64,000 nt of DNA. Source: Actinoallomurus iriomotensis (GTDB lineage: Bacteria > Actinomycetota > Actinomycetes > Streptosporangiales > Streptosporangiaceae). Below, in pieces: positions 52,758-61,435 of the stretch. Under the pieces are notes generated by a model. That model saw only the letters and a list, made by a program, of their open reading frames with translations, did not search any database and had not been told where the DNA came from. A program made the position numbers and the translations under genes. Numbering within the stretch: position 1 is the stretch's first letter; the number at the start of each line of letters is the position of its first letter. The stretch is taken from positions 1-64,000 of the forward strand of contig NZ_BSTJ01000012.1 in NCBI RefSeq assembly GCF_030269445.1, read 5' to 3'.

Positions 52758-53486
52758 TCAGCTGAGGGGGAGGGCGTTCTCGCCGGGCCGCTCGGGCGCC
52801 GCGACGATGCGGTAGCCGACCCCGCGTACGGTCTCGATCACGCCGGTCAGCGCCAGCTTCGCCCGCAGCGAGGCGACGTGCACCTCCAGGGTGCGGTGGT
52901 TGCCCTGCCAGCTGGTGTTCCAGATCTCGCTGATGAGCTGCTCGCGGCGGAAGACCACGCCGGGTTCGCGGGCGAGCGTCGCGAACAGGTCGAACTCCTT
53001 GCGGGTGAGTGTCACCGGCGTCCCGTCGACGCGGATCGAACGGCGCAGCCGGTCCAGCTCGATCCGACCGTCGCACAGTGCCTGCGCCGGCCGCCGGCCG
53101 GGCGGGGCCGTGCCGCGGGCGCCGTTGCCCGGGGAGCGCCGCCGGCTGACGACGTGAATGCGGGCGATGAGCTCACCGACGTCGTACGGCTTCACGAGGT
53201 AGTCGTCGGCGCCCAGGTCGAGCCCGTGGATCCGGGACCGTACGTCCGCGCGGGCGGTCACCATGATCACCGGGATGTCGAGGACGGCGCGGACGCGGCC
53301 GCACAGGTCGAAGCCGTCCCGGTCGGGCAGGCCGAGGTCGAGCAGCATGACGTCCGGGCCGCGGTCGAGCAGTTCGAGGGCGCTGCCCGCGGTGTGCGCC
53401 AGGTCGACCTCGAAGCCGTGCCGCCGGAGCACCGACGACAGCGCCGCCGCGACGTGTACGTCGTCCTCCACGACGAGCAGGCGCAT
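52758..53486 (-). CDS. OmpR-family response regulator
   Basis: 242 aa. The receiver has LLVVEDDVHVAAALSSVLRR, phospho-acceptor Asp in VMLLDLGLPDRDGF, and Lys in DDYLVKPYDVGELIARI. The winged-helix domain has TLTRKEFDLFATLAREPGVV and RTLEVHVASLRAKL. ATG 53486 follows AAAGGAGTGCC. It precedes the kinase gene in the same operon. Confidence 0.94.
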   Translation of the reverse strand: MRLLVVEDDVHVAAALSSVLRRHGFEVDLAHTAGSALELLDRGPDVMLLDLGLPDRDGFDLCGRVRAVLDIPVIMVTARADVRSRIHGLDLGADDYLVKPYDVGELIARIHVVSRRRSPGNGARGTAPPGRRPAQALCDGRIELDRLRRSIRVDGTPVTLTRKEFDLFATLAREPGVVFRREQLISEIWNTSWQGNHRTLEVHVASLRAKLALTGVIETVRGVGYRIVAAPERPGENALPLS

Positions 53487-53551
53487 GGCACTCCTTTCCC
53501 TGCGTGACTCTATCGATACGGACGGTCCGTCCGCCGCACCCTCCGGCACGC

Positions 53552-53587
53552 GAGCGCGCCCCTCCCCGGCCGGGAAGGGGCGCGCTC
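53552..53587 (-). terminator. Terminator after the APC permease gene
   Basis: GAGCGCGCCCCT and AGGGGCGCGCTC form a perfect 12-bp stem around a 12-nt GC-rich loop, 5 nt beyond the permease stop. It separates the permease from the downstream response-regulator operon. Confidence 0.7.
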
Positions 53588-53592
53588 ATCCG

Positions 53593-55236
53593 TCACGCCA
53601 CGGGCGCGAACTCCTCGCCTTCGGCCGCCCTCGCCGGTCCGGACTCCCCGGCCACCTCGCGGGACGGTCCGGCCCATCCGCTGCGGACGCCCCAGGCGTA
53701 GAACGCCAGCGAGCTGACGGCGACCACGGCCATGTCAACGCCGTACGGCATGAGGTCGTACCCGCCGAACCGGGCGCTGCCCAGAGCCGACAGCAGCGCC
53801 ATCCAGGCGAGGTAGGCGATCAGCCACACGCCGGCCCGCAGGTGCGGGCCCCATCCCTCGAACCGCTGCCGCAGGCCGTAGTAGAGGTAGATCGGCAGGC
53901 CGATCGCCATGATGAGGATGACCTCACCGGTCAGCGGCCACCGCGACCAGTACATCAGCAGCGACGCGAACGCGAAGCCCGTCGGCGCGATCACCCGCAG
54001 GGCCGGCGTCCGCGTCGGCCGGGGCAGGTCCGGGCAGGTACGGCGCAGCACCGTGACGGAGACCGGGCCGGTGACGTACGAGATGACGGTGGCCACCGAG
54101 ATCACCGCGGATAGGGTGCCCCAGCCGCGGAAGAGGCACAGGAAGACGAACGCGATGACCAGGTTGAACCACATCGCCGGCTGGGGGATGCCGTACTTCG
54201 GGTGCACCCGGCCGAGGATCCGCGGGAAGTAGCCGTTCTCCTGCATGCCCTGGATCATCCGGGCGGTGGTGGCCGTGTAGGTCATGCCGGTGCCGGAGGG
54301 GGAGATGAACGCGTCGGCGTACAGGGTGACGGCGAGCCAGTTGAGGTTCACCGCGATCGCCAGATCCGCGAACGGCGAGTTCAGGTCGACGCCCGACCAG
54401 CCGTGGCCGAGCAGGTGGCCGGGGACCGCGCCGATGAACGCCGTCTGCAGGCCGACGTACACGAGCGCCGAGAGGACGAGCGCGCCGATGAGGGCGATCG
54501 GCACGGAGCGGCCGGGGTTGCGCGCCTCACCCGCCATGTTGATCGGGCTCTGGAATCCGTTGAACGCGAAGACCACGCCCGAGGTCGCGATCGCGGTCAG
54601 CACCGCCGCCCAGCCGTACGGCGCGAAACCGCCGTGGTGGGAGAAGTTGCCCCCGTGGAACCCGGAGGCGAGCAGCCCGACGATCGTCAGGGCCGGGACG
54701 ACGAACTTGACGATCATGATGAAGCCGTTGGCCATCGCGTACAGCCGTACGGTCCAGTAGTTGATCAGGAAGTAGACGACGACCAGGAGCGCCGCGATCG
54801 CCAGCCCGGTGGGGTGGAGCTCCTTGCCGTCGTAGAGGCCCTTCGCCCAGTGCCACTTCCACGAGCTCATGTACTGCACGGACGCCTCGGCCTCGATCGG
54901 GATGACCGAGACGATCGCCACCCAGTTCGACCAGCCCCCGATGTAGCCGACCAGTGAGCCGTGGGAGTACTGCGCGTAGCGGACCATGCCCCCGGACTTG
55001 GGGAACAGGGAGCCGAGCTCCATGTACGCCAGGCCGATGAGCATCATGATGCCCGCGCCGATCACCCAGGCCAGGATGGCCGCCGGCCCCGCGACCTTGG
55101 CGGCCTTCCAGGACCCGAAGAGCCAGCCGGAGCCGATGATCGAACTGAGGCCGACCATGAGGAGTGAGAACGTACCGAGTCGCCGGTGATAGTCGCCACC
55201 GGCTCCGCCCGGCTCCGGGCGTGCCACATTCGGCAT
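53593..55236 (-). CDS. APC-superfamily amino acid permease
   Basis: 547 aa, about twelve helices. The first helix has FSLLMVGLSSIIGSGWLFGS, the G-S/G-x-G substrate region, and FAFNGFQSPINMAGEARNPG is the helix 6 core with the acidic-loop motif E-x-x-N-P. GRVHPKYGIPQPAMWFNLVI follows. Such permeases import amino acids or amines with protons. The start is preceded by GGGAGGTAACCCC. The exact substrate is unknown. Confidence 0.92.
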   Translation of the reverse strand: MPNVARPEPGGAGGDYHRRLGTFSLLMVGLSSIIGSGWLFGSWKAAKVAGPAAILAWVIGAGIMMLIGLAYMELGSLFPKSGGMVRYAQYSHGSLVGYIGGWSNWVAIVSVIPIEAEASVQYMSSWKWHWAKGLYDGKELHPTGLAIAALLVVVYFLINYWTVRLYAMANGFIMIVKFVVPALTIVGLLASGFHGGNFSHHGGFAPYGWAAVLTAIATSGVVFAFNGFQSPINMAGEARNPGRSVPIALIGALVLSALVYVGLQTAFIGAVPGHLLGHGWSGVDLNSPFADLAIAVNLNWLAVTLYADAFISPSGTGMTYTATTARMIQGMQENGYFPRILGRVHPKYGIPQPAMWFNLVIAFVFLCLFRGWGTLSAVISVATVISYVTGPVSVTVLRRTCPDLPRPTRTPALRVIAPTGFAFASLLMYWSRWPLTGEVILIMAIGLPIYLYYGLRQRFEGWGPHLRAGVWLIAYLAWMALLSALGSARFGGYDLMPYGVDMAVVAVSSLAFYAWGVRSGWAGPSREVAGESGPARAAEGEEFAPVA

Positions 55237-55412
55237 GCGGGGTTACCTCCCTCTCGTTGGGTGCGGCCGGGACCGCAGGAGCCGCGCGCGCGATTGAGAG
55301 AAGGGTGCTCCCGGCCGTGGAGACGGGCCAAGGTCTTTGAGCTAGATCTGAGGGTTCGTCGTCATCCGGCGTCAGAGAGTGACGACCGGCCGATCCGCCG
55401 GGCCGAGCGTGG

Positions 55413-56288
55413 TCATGTCGGTGCCGCCGGGGTCCGCTCACCGCGGGCGCGGGCCGTCACGACCACTCCGCCCGAGGCGACGCTGACGCAGGCGATGGCG
55501 AGCCACTGCGGCGGGCTCAGGTGTTCGCCCAGCACGAGCAGGCCGGACACGGCCCCGGCGGCCGGTTCGAGGCTCACCATCACGGCCACCACCCGTTCCG
55601 GGAGGCGGCGCAGCGCGGCCTGGTCGAGCGACCACGGGATCACGGCCGACACCAGGGCGGTGCCGGCGCCCGCGAGCAGTACGTCACCGCGGAACAGGGC
55701 CAGGCCCTCGAACGCCGGGCCGAGCGGCAGCACCAGGAGGGCGGCGAACACCACCGCCCACGTCAGGTCGGACCCGTCCGCCCGGCGGGCGCCCGCACGC
55801 TTGTTCAGCACCAGATAGGCCGCCATGAACGCGCCCGAGGTCAGCGCGAGCGCGACGCCCGCCGGCGGGAAGGGGACCGGGCCGCCGCCGGGCCGGTAGA
55901 TCATCGCCACCCCCACCGCCGCGAGGCCGGCCCACAGCACGTCGGCGGGACGGCGCGAGCCGGCCAGCGCCAGCACGAGCGGGCCGAGGAACTGGACGGT
56001 GGAGGCGATCCCCACCGGCAGGCGCTCCATCGCCGGATAGATGAACTGCATGCCCGCGATGGCCGCCCCGAGGGCGGCGATCAGGGGGAGCGCCTCGCGT
56101 CGCGGCGGACGCGGGCGCCACAGCGCGCAGAGGATCAGGGCGGCGAGCGCGAGCCGAAGCGTGATCACCCCCGGCGCGCCCACCTGCCCGAACATGCCCT
56201 TCCCCAGGGACTGGCCGGTCTGTACGGCGATGACGCTGCCGAGGACGAGAACCGGCGCCGGCACGCCCGGAGGTCGTCGAGCTCCCAT
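55413..56288 (-). CDS. EamA-family exporter (RhtA-like)
   Basis: About 291 aa with ten helices in two EamA repeats. GQSLGKGMFGQVGAPGVITL and FLGPLVLALAGSRR resemble RhtA-type threonine/homoserine exporters; VMVSLEPAAGAVSGLLVLGE closes the second repeat. It is divergent from a LysR gene 73 nt away, a typical regulated-exporter layout. Confidence 0.88.
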   Translation of the reverse strand: MGARRPPGVPAPVLVLGSVIAVQTGQSLGKGMFGQVGAPGVITLRLALAALILCALWRPRPPRREALPLIAALGAAIAGMQFIYPAMERLPVGIASTVQFLGPLVLALAGSRRPADVLWAGLAAVGVAMIYRPGGGPVPFPPAGVALALTSGAFMAAYLVLNKRAGARRADGSDLTWAVVFAALLVLPLGPAFEGLALFRGDVLLAGAGTALVSAVIPWSLDQAALRRLPERVVAVMVSLEPAAGAVSGLLVLGEHLSPPQWLAIACVSVASGGVVVTARARGERTPAAPT

Positions 56289-56361
56289 GGCGGCAGTCTG
56301 CGAAGGTCCGACCGTTCGCGTCCATCGACGGATTTCACACTGTTTCATGTTGAATGGCCGC

Positions 56362-57270
56362 ATGATCGACCCCCGCCTGCGAACCCTGCGCGTCCTGCGT
56401 GAGGAGGGCACGGTCACCGCGACCGCCGAAGTCCTGCACCTCACGCCGTCAACGGTCTCCCAGCAGCTCCGCGGGCTCGCCAGGGATCTCGGCGTGCGGC
56501 TGCTGGAGGCGGACGGCCGGCGCGTCCGCCTCACGCCGGCCGCGTACACGGTGCTCGACCACACCGACACGCTCTTCGCCCAGTGGGAACGCGCCCGTGC
56601 GGAGATCGCCGCGCACCGCCGGGGCGTCTCGGGCGAGGTACGGTTCGCCGCCGTGTCCAGCGCGCTGGCCGCCCTCGTCGTGCCGGCGGCGGAACGGCTG
56701 CGAGCCGAGCATCCCGGGCTGGCGGTACGGATGGCCGAGCAGGAGAGCGAGAAGGTGTTCGCGCTGCTGCTGGCGCACCGTACGGACATCGCCGTGGTGA
56801 TCCCGACCGCGGACGGCTCGCCTCCGGACGATCCACGCTTCGACCAGCGGCCGCTGCTGGACGAGCCGCAGGACCTGCTCGTTCCCCCGGCGCACCCGCT
56901 GGCGGGCGACGGCACCGCGGAGCTGGCCGCCGCGGCGCGCGACCCCTGGATCGGCTCTCCCGACCGCGCCGACCAGCACCACCTGATGCTCACCGCGTGC
57001 GCCGCGGCCGGATTCACGCCCCGCATCGCCCATCACGCCAACGAGTGGTTCGCCGTCTCGGCCCTGGTCGCCGCCGGTTTCGGGGTGGCGCTGGTGCCGC
57101 GGCTCGCCCCGCTGCCGCCCGACGACGAGGTCGTCCGCGTGCCGCTGCGCGGAAATCCGGTGCCGTCCCGGCGGATCATCACGTGCGTCCGCCGGGGCAG
57201 CGACCGCCAGGCTCCCGTCGCCCACGGCCTGGCGGCCCTGCGCGAAGCGGCCGCCCACCACACCGCCTAG
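56362..57270 (+). CDS. LysR-family transcriptional regulator
   Basis: About 302 aa. The N-terminal winged HTH is LRTLRVLREEGTVTATAEVL then HLTPSTVSQQLRGLARDLGV. The periplasmic-binding-like effector domain follows (GEVRFAAVSSALAALVVPAA, and VSALVAAGFGVALVPRLAPL). ATG 56362 was chosen; an ATG at 56347 is in frame. It probably controls the divergent EamA exporter. The gap contains TTTCACACTGTTTCATG, a T-N11-A type sequence close to the start. Confidence 0.9.
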   Translation: MIDPRLRTLRVLREEGTVTATAEVLHLTPSTVSQQLRGLARDLGVRLLEADGRRVRLTPAAYTVLDHTDTLFAQWERARAEIAAHRRGVSGEVRFAAVSSALAALVVPAAERLRAEHPGLAVRMAEQESEKVFALLLAHRTDIAVVIPTADGSPPDDPRFDQRPLLDEPQDLLVPPAHPLAGDGTAELAAAARDPWIGSPDRADQHHLMLTACAAAGFTPRIAHHANEWFAVSALVAAGFGVALVPRLAPLPPDDEVVRVPLRGNPVPSRRIITCVRRGSDRQAPVAHGLAALREAAAHHTA

Positions 57271-57291
57271 TGACCGAAGGGTTCACACTGT

Positions 57292-58023
57292 TCAGAACAC
57301 GCCGCCACCCGCGGCGATGTTTTGACCAGTGATCCAGCGCGCCTCATCGCCGGCGAGGAACACCGCCACGTCGGCGACGTCCTGCGGTCGGCCGACTCGA
57401 CCGAACGGCGACATGCCGGCGGCGACTTCCCGATCCCGCTCGGGGAGCAGGTCGGTGTCAGTGAACCCCGGGGAGATCGCGTTGACGGTCACATTCCGCG
57501 GACCCAGCTCGCGCGAGAGCACCCGTACGAACTGCTCCACGGCGCCCTTGCTTCCGAGGTAGAGCGAGGTCTCGGTGAAGAACATCCTTGTCCCGCCGGT
57601 CGACGTGGCGACGATACGGCCGCCGTCTCGCACCCGGCGCGCCGCTTCCTGCAACGTGAAGAAGACGCTCTTCACGTTGGCTGCGAATACCCGGTCGAAG
57701 TCCTCTTCGGTGCATTCGACCAGCGGTTTGATCACGGCATCGGCCGCATTGGCGAAGACGATGTCCAAGGGGCCGAGCGCCTGCTCGGCCCGGCTGAACA
57801 GGCCGGTCACCTCGGCCGGGCGGGACAGGTCGGCCTGCAGGGCGACAGCGGTGCCCCCGTCCGCTTCGATCGCCGCGACGACCTCGGCGGCAAGCTTGTC
57901 GTTCTTCAGGTAGTTCACGGCCACCGACGCACCACGAGCCGCCAGCCCGAGCGCGATCGCCCGGCCGATCCCCCGCGAGGCGCCAGTGACGACTGCGGCC
58001 TTTCCAGAAAGATCCTGTGTCAT
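57292..58023 (-). CDS. SDR-family oxidoreductase
   Basis: 243 aa. The cofactor motif is VVTGASRGIGRAIALGLAAR, the structural motif ANAADAV, catalytic Ser in TSTGG and Tyr-Lys in YLGSKGAVEQFV. PGFTDTDLL and a C-terminal TGQNIAAGGGVF are typical of FabG-like classical SDRs. ATG 58023 (MTQDLSG) was chosen over an in-frame start at 58044. It is divergent from the esterase gene across a double palindromic operator. Confidence 0.92.
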   Translation of the reverse strand: MTQDLSGKAAVVTGASRGIGRAIALGLAARGASVAVNYLKNDKLAAEVVAAIEADGGTAVALQADLSRPAEVTGLFSRAEQALGPLDIVFANAADAVIKPLVECTEEDFDRVFAANVKSVFFTLQEAARRVRDGGRIVATSTGGTRMFFTETSLYLGSKGAVEQFVRVLSRELGPRNVTVNAISPGFTDTDLLPERDREVAAGMSPFGRVGRPQDVADVAVFLAGDEARWITGQNIAAGGGVF

Positions 58024-58203
58024 GACGATCCCCACACTCGACACTCACCTGACAGGTGGTACGGGCCGAGCATGGCTGTCCCAGCTCGGCTCGCCCTGCC
58101 CTACCGTCCGAGTCGAAGCGCGCTGCGCAAGGTTTGAACGCCACACCCACGACCACCTGCGTGGCCGGTCGCCGCAGGTGTTGACGGGACCACCGAAAAC
58201 ATA

Positions 58204-58242
58204 TATGAACATTCATGTTCTTGGCGAACATCAATGTTCATA
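58204..58242. promoter_or_regulatory. Double dyad operator between SDR and esterase genes
   Basis: Two near-identical dyads lie side by side: GAACATTCATGTTC (58207-58220) and GAACATCAATGTTC (58226-58239), both GAACAT-N2-ATGTTC, centres 19 bp apart. The whole 39-nt unit is also an almost perfect palindrome, with one mismatch pair in its 17-nt arms. It is about 60 to 180 nt from the two divergent starts. The likely binder is a TetR- or MarR-like regulator not encoded next to it. Confidence 0.65.
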
Positions 58243-58304
58243 AAGCGTTGAAGTGATCAGTGACGCGTCACGAGCCTGCCGCCCACCCCGCGAGGAGCCG
58301 TCCC

Positions 58305-59333
58305 ATGCACAGCAGAGCGCTGATCGCGGCCGCTCTCGTCCTCGCCGGAGTGGCCGCCGGCCCCACTCCGGCCCGTGCCGCCGCCTCGTTACCCACGATG
58401 CGGAGCGGACACGGCATCACCGTGACCGCCGAGCACCGGGTGGACGCCCGGCGCATCGACCTGACGGTCACCAGCACCGCCGTCGCCGGATCGCACCAGG
58501 TCTACGTCCTGCTACCTGAGCACTATCGTCCGGCCGAACGCTACCCCGTGCTCTACCTGCTGCACGGCGCGCTCGACACGCCCGGCTCGTGGCTGACCGA
58601 CGGCGACGCGGAGAACCTCACCGCCGGCCGGCCGCTGATCACCGTGATCCCGGACGGCGGGCTCAAGGGCTGGTACACCGACTGGGCGCACCCGCGCGGC
58701 GCCGCGCCGCAGCGGTGGGAGACCTTCCACGTCGACCAGCTCATCCCGTTCGTGGACGACAACCTCAACACGATCGCGAACCGGAGGGGCCGCGCGATCG
58801 CCGGGCTGTCGATGGGCGGGTTCGGCGCGATGCGCTACGCGGCCCGGCACCCAGGCCTGTTCGCGTACGCGGCGAGCTTCTCCGGAGCCCTGGACCTGCT
58901 CGACCCGGCCGTGCGGGCGACGATCGTGGCCGAGGAACTCGGCGTCGTGCCGAACTCCGGTCCACCGGCCGCAGCCGACGCGATCTTCGGGTCGCCGCTC
59001 ATCGGCCTCGACGGCGGGTGGCGGGCCGCCAGCCCGGTACGGAACGTCGCGTCGCTGCGGGGCATGGGCCTGGCCATCTACACCGGCGGCGGTTCGATCA
59101 CCGATCCCTTCAGCGGAATCGTGGAGAGCGACCTCCGCGGCACCGCCCGGGCGATGCACCGGTCGCTGAACGCCGCCGGCATTCCGCACTTCTTCGACGA
59201 CTACGGCGACGGCCGCGGTTACGGGCCGGGACGCTGCGACGGTAACCACGACTTCGGCTGTTGGAAGAACGACCTGGTCAACGTGTTGCCGCGGCTCATG
59301 GCCGCCGTCTCTCACCCACGAGGAGCTCAGTGA
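58305..59333 (+). CDS. Secreted esterase (EstD/antigen 85-like family)
   Basis: 342 aa. A signal peptide of about 26 residues ends TPARA. The alpha/beta-hydrolase motifs are VLYLLHGALDTPGSWL, IAGLSMGGFGAMRYAARHPG (Ser in GLSMGG) and a C-terminal HFFDDYGDGRGYG region with the presumed His slightly downstream (GNHDFGCWKN). The family (PF00756) includes esterase D and mycolyltransferases. GAGGAG precedes ATG 58305. Its stop overlaps the next gene start. Confidence 0.88.
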   Translation: MHSRALIAAALVLAGVAAGPTPARAAASLPTMRSGHGITVTAEHRVDARRIDLTVTSTAVAGSHQVYVLLPEHYRPAERYPVLYLLHGALDTPGSWLTDGDAENLTAGRPLITVIPDGGLKGWYTDWAHPRGAAPQRWETFHVDQLIPFVDDNLNTIANRRGRAIAGLSMGGFGAMRYAARHPGLFAYAASFSGALDLLDPAVRATIVAEELGVVPNSGPPAAADAIFGSPLIGLDGGWRAASPVRNVASLRGMGLAIYTGGGSITDPFSGIVESDLRGTARAMHRSLNAAGIPHFFDDYGDGRGYGPGRCDGNHDFGCWKNDLVNVLPRLMAAVSHPRGAQ

Positions 59334-60181
59334 ACGACCCGACCACGCACCGTCTGTCCGGCCGCCGGATTCTGATCACCGGCGCGGCCCGGGGCATCGG
59401 TGCCGCGCTGGCCCGCCGCCTGCATGAGCGCGGCGCACGCCTCGCCCTGGCCGGGCTCGAACCGGACCTGCTGGCGAGCGTCGCCGCGGACTGCGGTGAC
59501 GCTCCCTGGCGGCACTGCGACATCGCCGACCGTACGGGGGTCGACGCGGCGATCGATGACCTGGCCGCCGCGCTCGGCGGACTCGACGTCATCGTGGCGA
59601 ACGCCGGCATCGCCGCCCAGTGGCCGCTCCTCGACGGCGACCCGGAGGTGCTGGAGACGACGCTGCGCGTCAACGTCCTCGGCACGTACCACACGCTGCG
59701 CGCCGCCGGCCGTCACATCGCCCATCCTGGCGGGTACGCCCTGCCGGTCGCCTCGCTCGCCGCGGCCGTGCACGCGCCGCTGCTCGGCGCGTACAGCGCG
59801 TCGAAGGCGGCGGTCGAGGCGCTCGGCGACACGCTGCGGATCGAGTTGCGGCACACCGGCGCGAAGGTCGGCGTCGCCTACTTCGCCGAGCTGGACACCG
59901 AGATGACGCGGCGCGGCTTCGACACTCAGGCCGCCGCGGTGATGGGCGGGCGCGAGGGCACCTTCACCGGGGTGACGCCCCTGCGGGCGGGCGTCGACGC
60001 GCTGGAGCGCGGGATCGCCCGCCGCGCCCGCCGCGTGTACGCCCCCCGCTGGGTCGGGCCGGTGCTGGTCGCGCCCCGCGTCGCCCAGCGTGTCGTCGAG
60101 AAGGCCGTACGCTCACGCCTGCCGACCGCCCTGGAGGTCGCGCGCGGCGAGCGCCCGCCGTTCACCACGGAACAGCCATGA
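59330..60181 (+). CDS. SDR-family oxidoreductase
   Basis: 283 aa. The Rossmann motif is LITGAARGIGAALARRLHER, the structural NAG is VIVANAGIAA, and Tyr-Lys is YSASKAAVEALGD. The C-terminal 60 residues are extended (RVYAPRWVGPVLVAPRVAQR), as in larger classical SDRs. GTG overlaps the esterase stop (GTGA). With the next gene it forms a coupled three-gene unit downstream of the double dyad. Confidence 0.9.
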   Translation: MNDPTTHRLSGRRILITGAARGIGAALARRLHERGARLALAGLEPDLLASVAADCGDAPWRHCDIADRTGVDAAIDDLAAALGGLDVIVANAGIAAQWPLLDGDPEVLETTLRVNVLGTYHTLRAAGRHIAHPGGYALPVASLAAAVHAPLLGAYSASKAAVEALGDTLRIELRHTGAKVGVAYFAELDTEMTRRGFDTQAAAVMGGREGTFTGVTPLRAGVDALERGIARRARRVYAPRWVGPVLVAPRVAQRVVEKAVRSRLPTALEVARGERPPFTTEQP

Positions 60182-60831
60182 CCGAACCGGGGGAGGCGCC
60201 CGGCCCGGCCGCTCGTCGCGTCGGGCCGGGCCGGGCGAGCCCGCTGGCCCGCGCGGTCGCGTACGGTGCGGGCCGGCGGGTCGGCACCGGCCCGGTGCGG
60301 CTCTTCCTGGTGCTCGGCCGGCACCGCCGGCTGTTCGCCGGGTGGCTGCACTTCGCCGGGCGGCTGATGCCGGGCGGGCTGCTGCCGCGCCGGGAGACCG
60401 AGCTGGTCATCCTGCGCGTCGCCCACCTGTGCGGCTCGGCGTACGAGGTCGCGCACCACACGCGGCTGGGCCGGGCGGCCGGGCTGGGCGAGGCGGACCT
60501 GCGCCGGGTGGCCGAGGGTCCCGCCGCGGACGAGTGGACGGCCCGCGAGCGCGCCCTGCTGCGCGCGGTGGACGCGCTGCACGCCGAACGTGACCTGGAC
60601 GACGCCGCCTGGGCGGAGCTGAGCGACCACCTGGACGAGCGGGAGCGGATCGAGCTGTGCCTGCTCGCCGGGCACTACGAGATGCTGGCCACGGTCATTC
60701 GGACGCTGCGGATCGAGCCGGATCCGCCCCGCCGCCGACCAGCCCGACCAGCAACTGAATCATCGGTTCGCGCAATGTGGGCAACTCGCCGTCGCGGCCG
60801 TGCACCAGCTCGGCGGCCACCAGCTGGCTGA
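60178..60831 (+). CDS. Carboxymuconolactone decarboxylase/AhpD-like protein
   Basis: 217 aa. The AhpD-like core is RRETELVILRVAHLCGSAYE then VAHHTRLGRAAGL. It keeps one Cys and the His residues but lacks the CxxC pair of AhpD, so it is closer to CMD-type proteins. ATG overlaps the SDR stop (ATGA). The family core ends near residue 180; the last 35 residues are Arg-rich and overlap the convergent TetR gene by 137 nt. Confidence 0.8.
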   Translation: MTEPGEAPGPAARRVGPGRASPLARAVAYGAGRRVGTGPVRLFLVLGRHRRLFAGWLHFAGRLMPGGLLPRRETELVILRVAHLCGSAYEVAHHTRLGRAAGLGEADLRRVAEGPAADEWTARERALLRAVDALHAERDLDDAAWAELSDHLDERERIELCLLAGHYEMLATVIRTLRIEPDPPRRRPARPATESSVRAMWATRRRGRAPARRPPAG

Positions 60832-61357
60832 CCGCCCCGACCATCATCCGTGCGGCGAACCCCGGGTCCGGCAGCCGCTGCCAGGCGGGCTCGTCGGCGA
60901 AGTTCGTCATCAGGCTCTGGACGAAGCGGTCCTGGACGGCGAACCGCTTGCGCTGCGCCTCCGGGCCCGCGGCGTAGGACTCCAGGAAGAACACCCGGGC
61001 GAACGCCGGCTCGGCGGCGAGCGTGGTCAGGTAGATCTCCAGCGCGCGATCGAAGCGCGACCAAGGCCCTTCGTCCCGGGACAGCCCCTCCTCGAAGAAC
61101 TGCTCCAGCACCTGCGCGCTGCGGTCCAGCACGGTCAAGAAACAGTCCTGCTTGCCGGAGAAGTGCTGGTAGAACGTCTCGCGCGAGACCCGGCCCCGCT
61201 TGAGCACGTCCGCCACCGACGTGTGGGCGTAGCCCTTCTCCGCGACGGACTCGGCCATGGCCTGCAGCATCCGACCGCGCTGCGAGGTGCGTACGGCGTC
61301 GCGGGACAGATGGTGCCGCCCTCGAGGCAACGTCGCGTACGGACCACGTTCGTCCAC
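60695..61357 (-). CDS. TetR-family transcriptional regulator
   Basis: 220 aa. The HTH is VAEKGYAHTSVADVLKRGRV then SRETFYQHFSGKQDCF. The ligand domain includes LEIYLTTLAAEPAFARVFFL and FAARMMVGAVSQLVAAELVH. GTG start. Its 3' end overlaps the CMD-like gene. It lies tail-to-tail with the SDR/CMD unit and head-away from the desaturase gene, so it could control either. Confidence 0.9.
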   Translation of the reverse strand: MDERGPYATLPRGRHHLSRDAVRTSQRGRMLQAMAESVAEKGYAHTSVADVLKRGRVSRETFYQHFSGKQDCFLTVLDRSAQVLEQFFEEGLSRDEGPWSRFDRALEIYLTTLAAEPAFARVFFLESYAAGPEAQRKRFAVQDRFVQSLMTNFADEPAWQRLPDPGFAARMMVGAVSQLVAAELVHGRDGELPTLREPMIQLLVGLVGGGADPARSAASE

Positions 61358-61435
61358 CCGGCCAGCCTAGAGCCTGACTAGAAGTCCTGTCTCATTTGTC
61401 AGACGTCGTCGTGGAGCGGGCCGAGGCCCTGAGTC

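Noticed and set aside
56334-57292. TTCACACTGTT repeated before and after the LysR gene
   Set aside because: An 11-nt match of this kind may be chance; the second copy overlaps coding sequence ends and has no promoter context.
58207-58239. LexA/SOS box reading of the GAAC...GTTC dyads
   Set aside because: Gram-positive SOS boxes have GAAC-N4-GTTC, whereas both dyads here have six bases between GAAC and GTTC, and the neighbours are not DNA repair genes.
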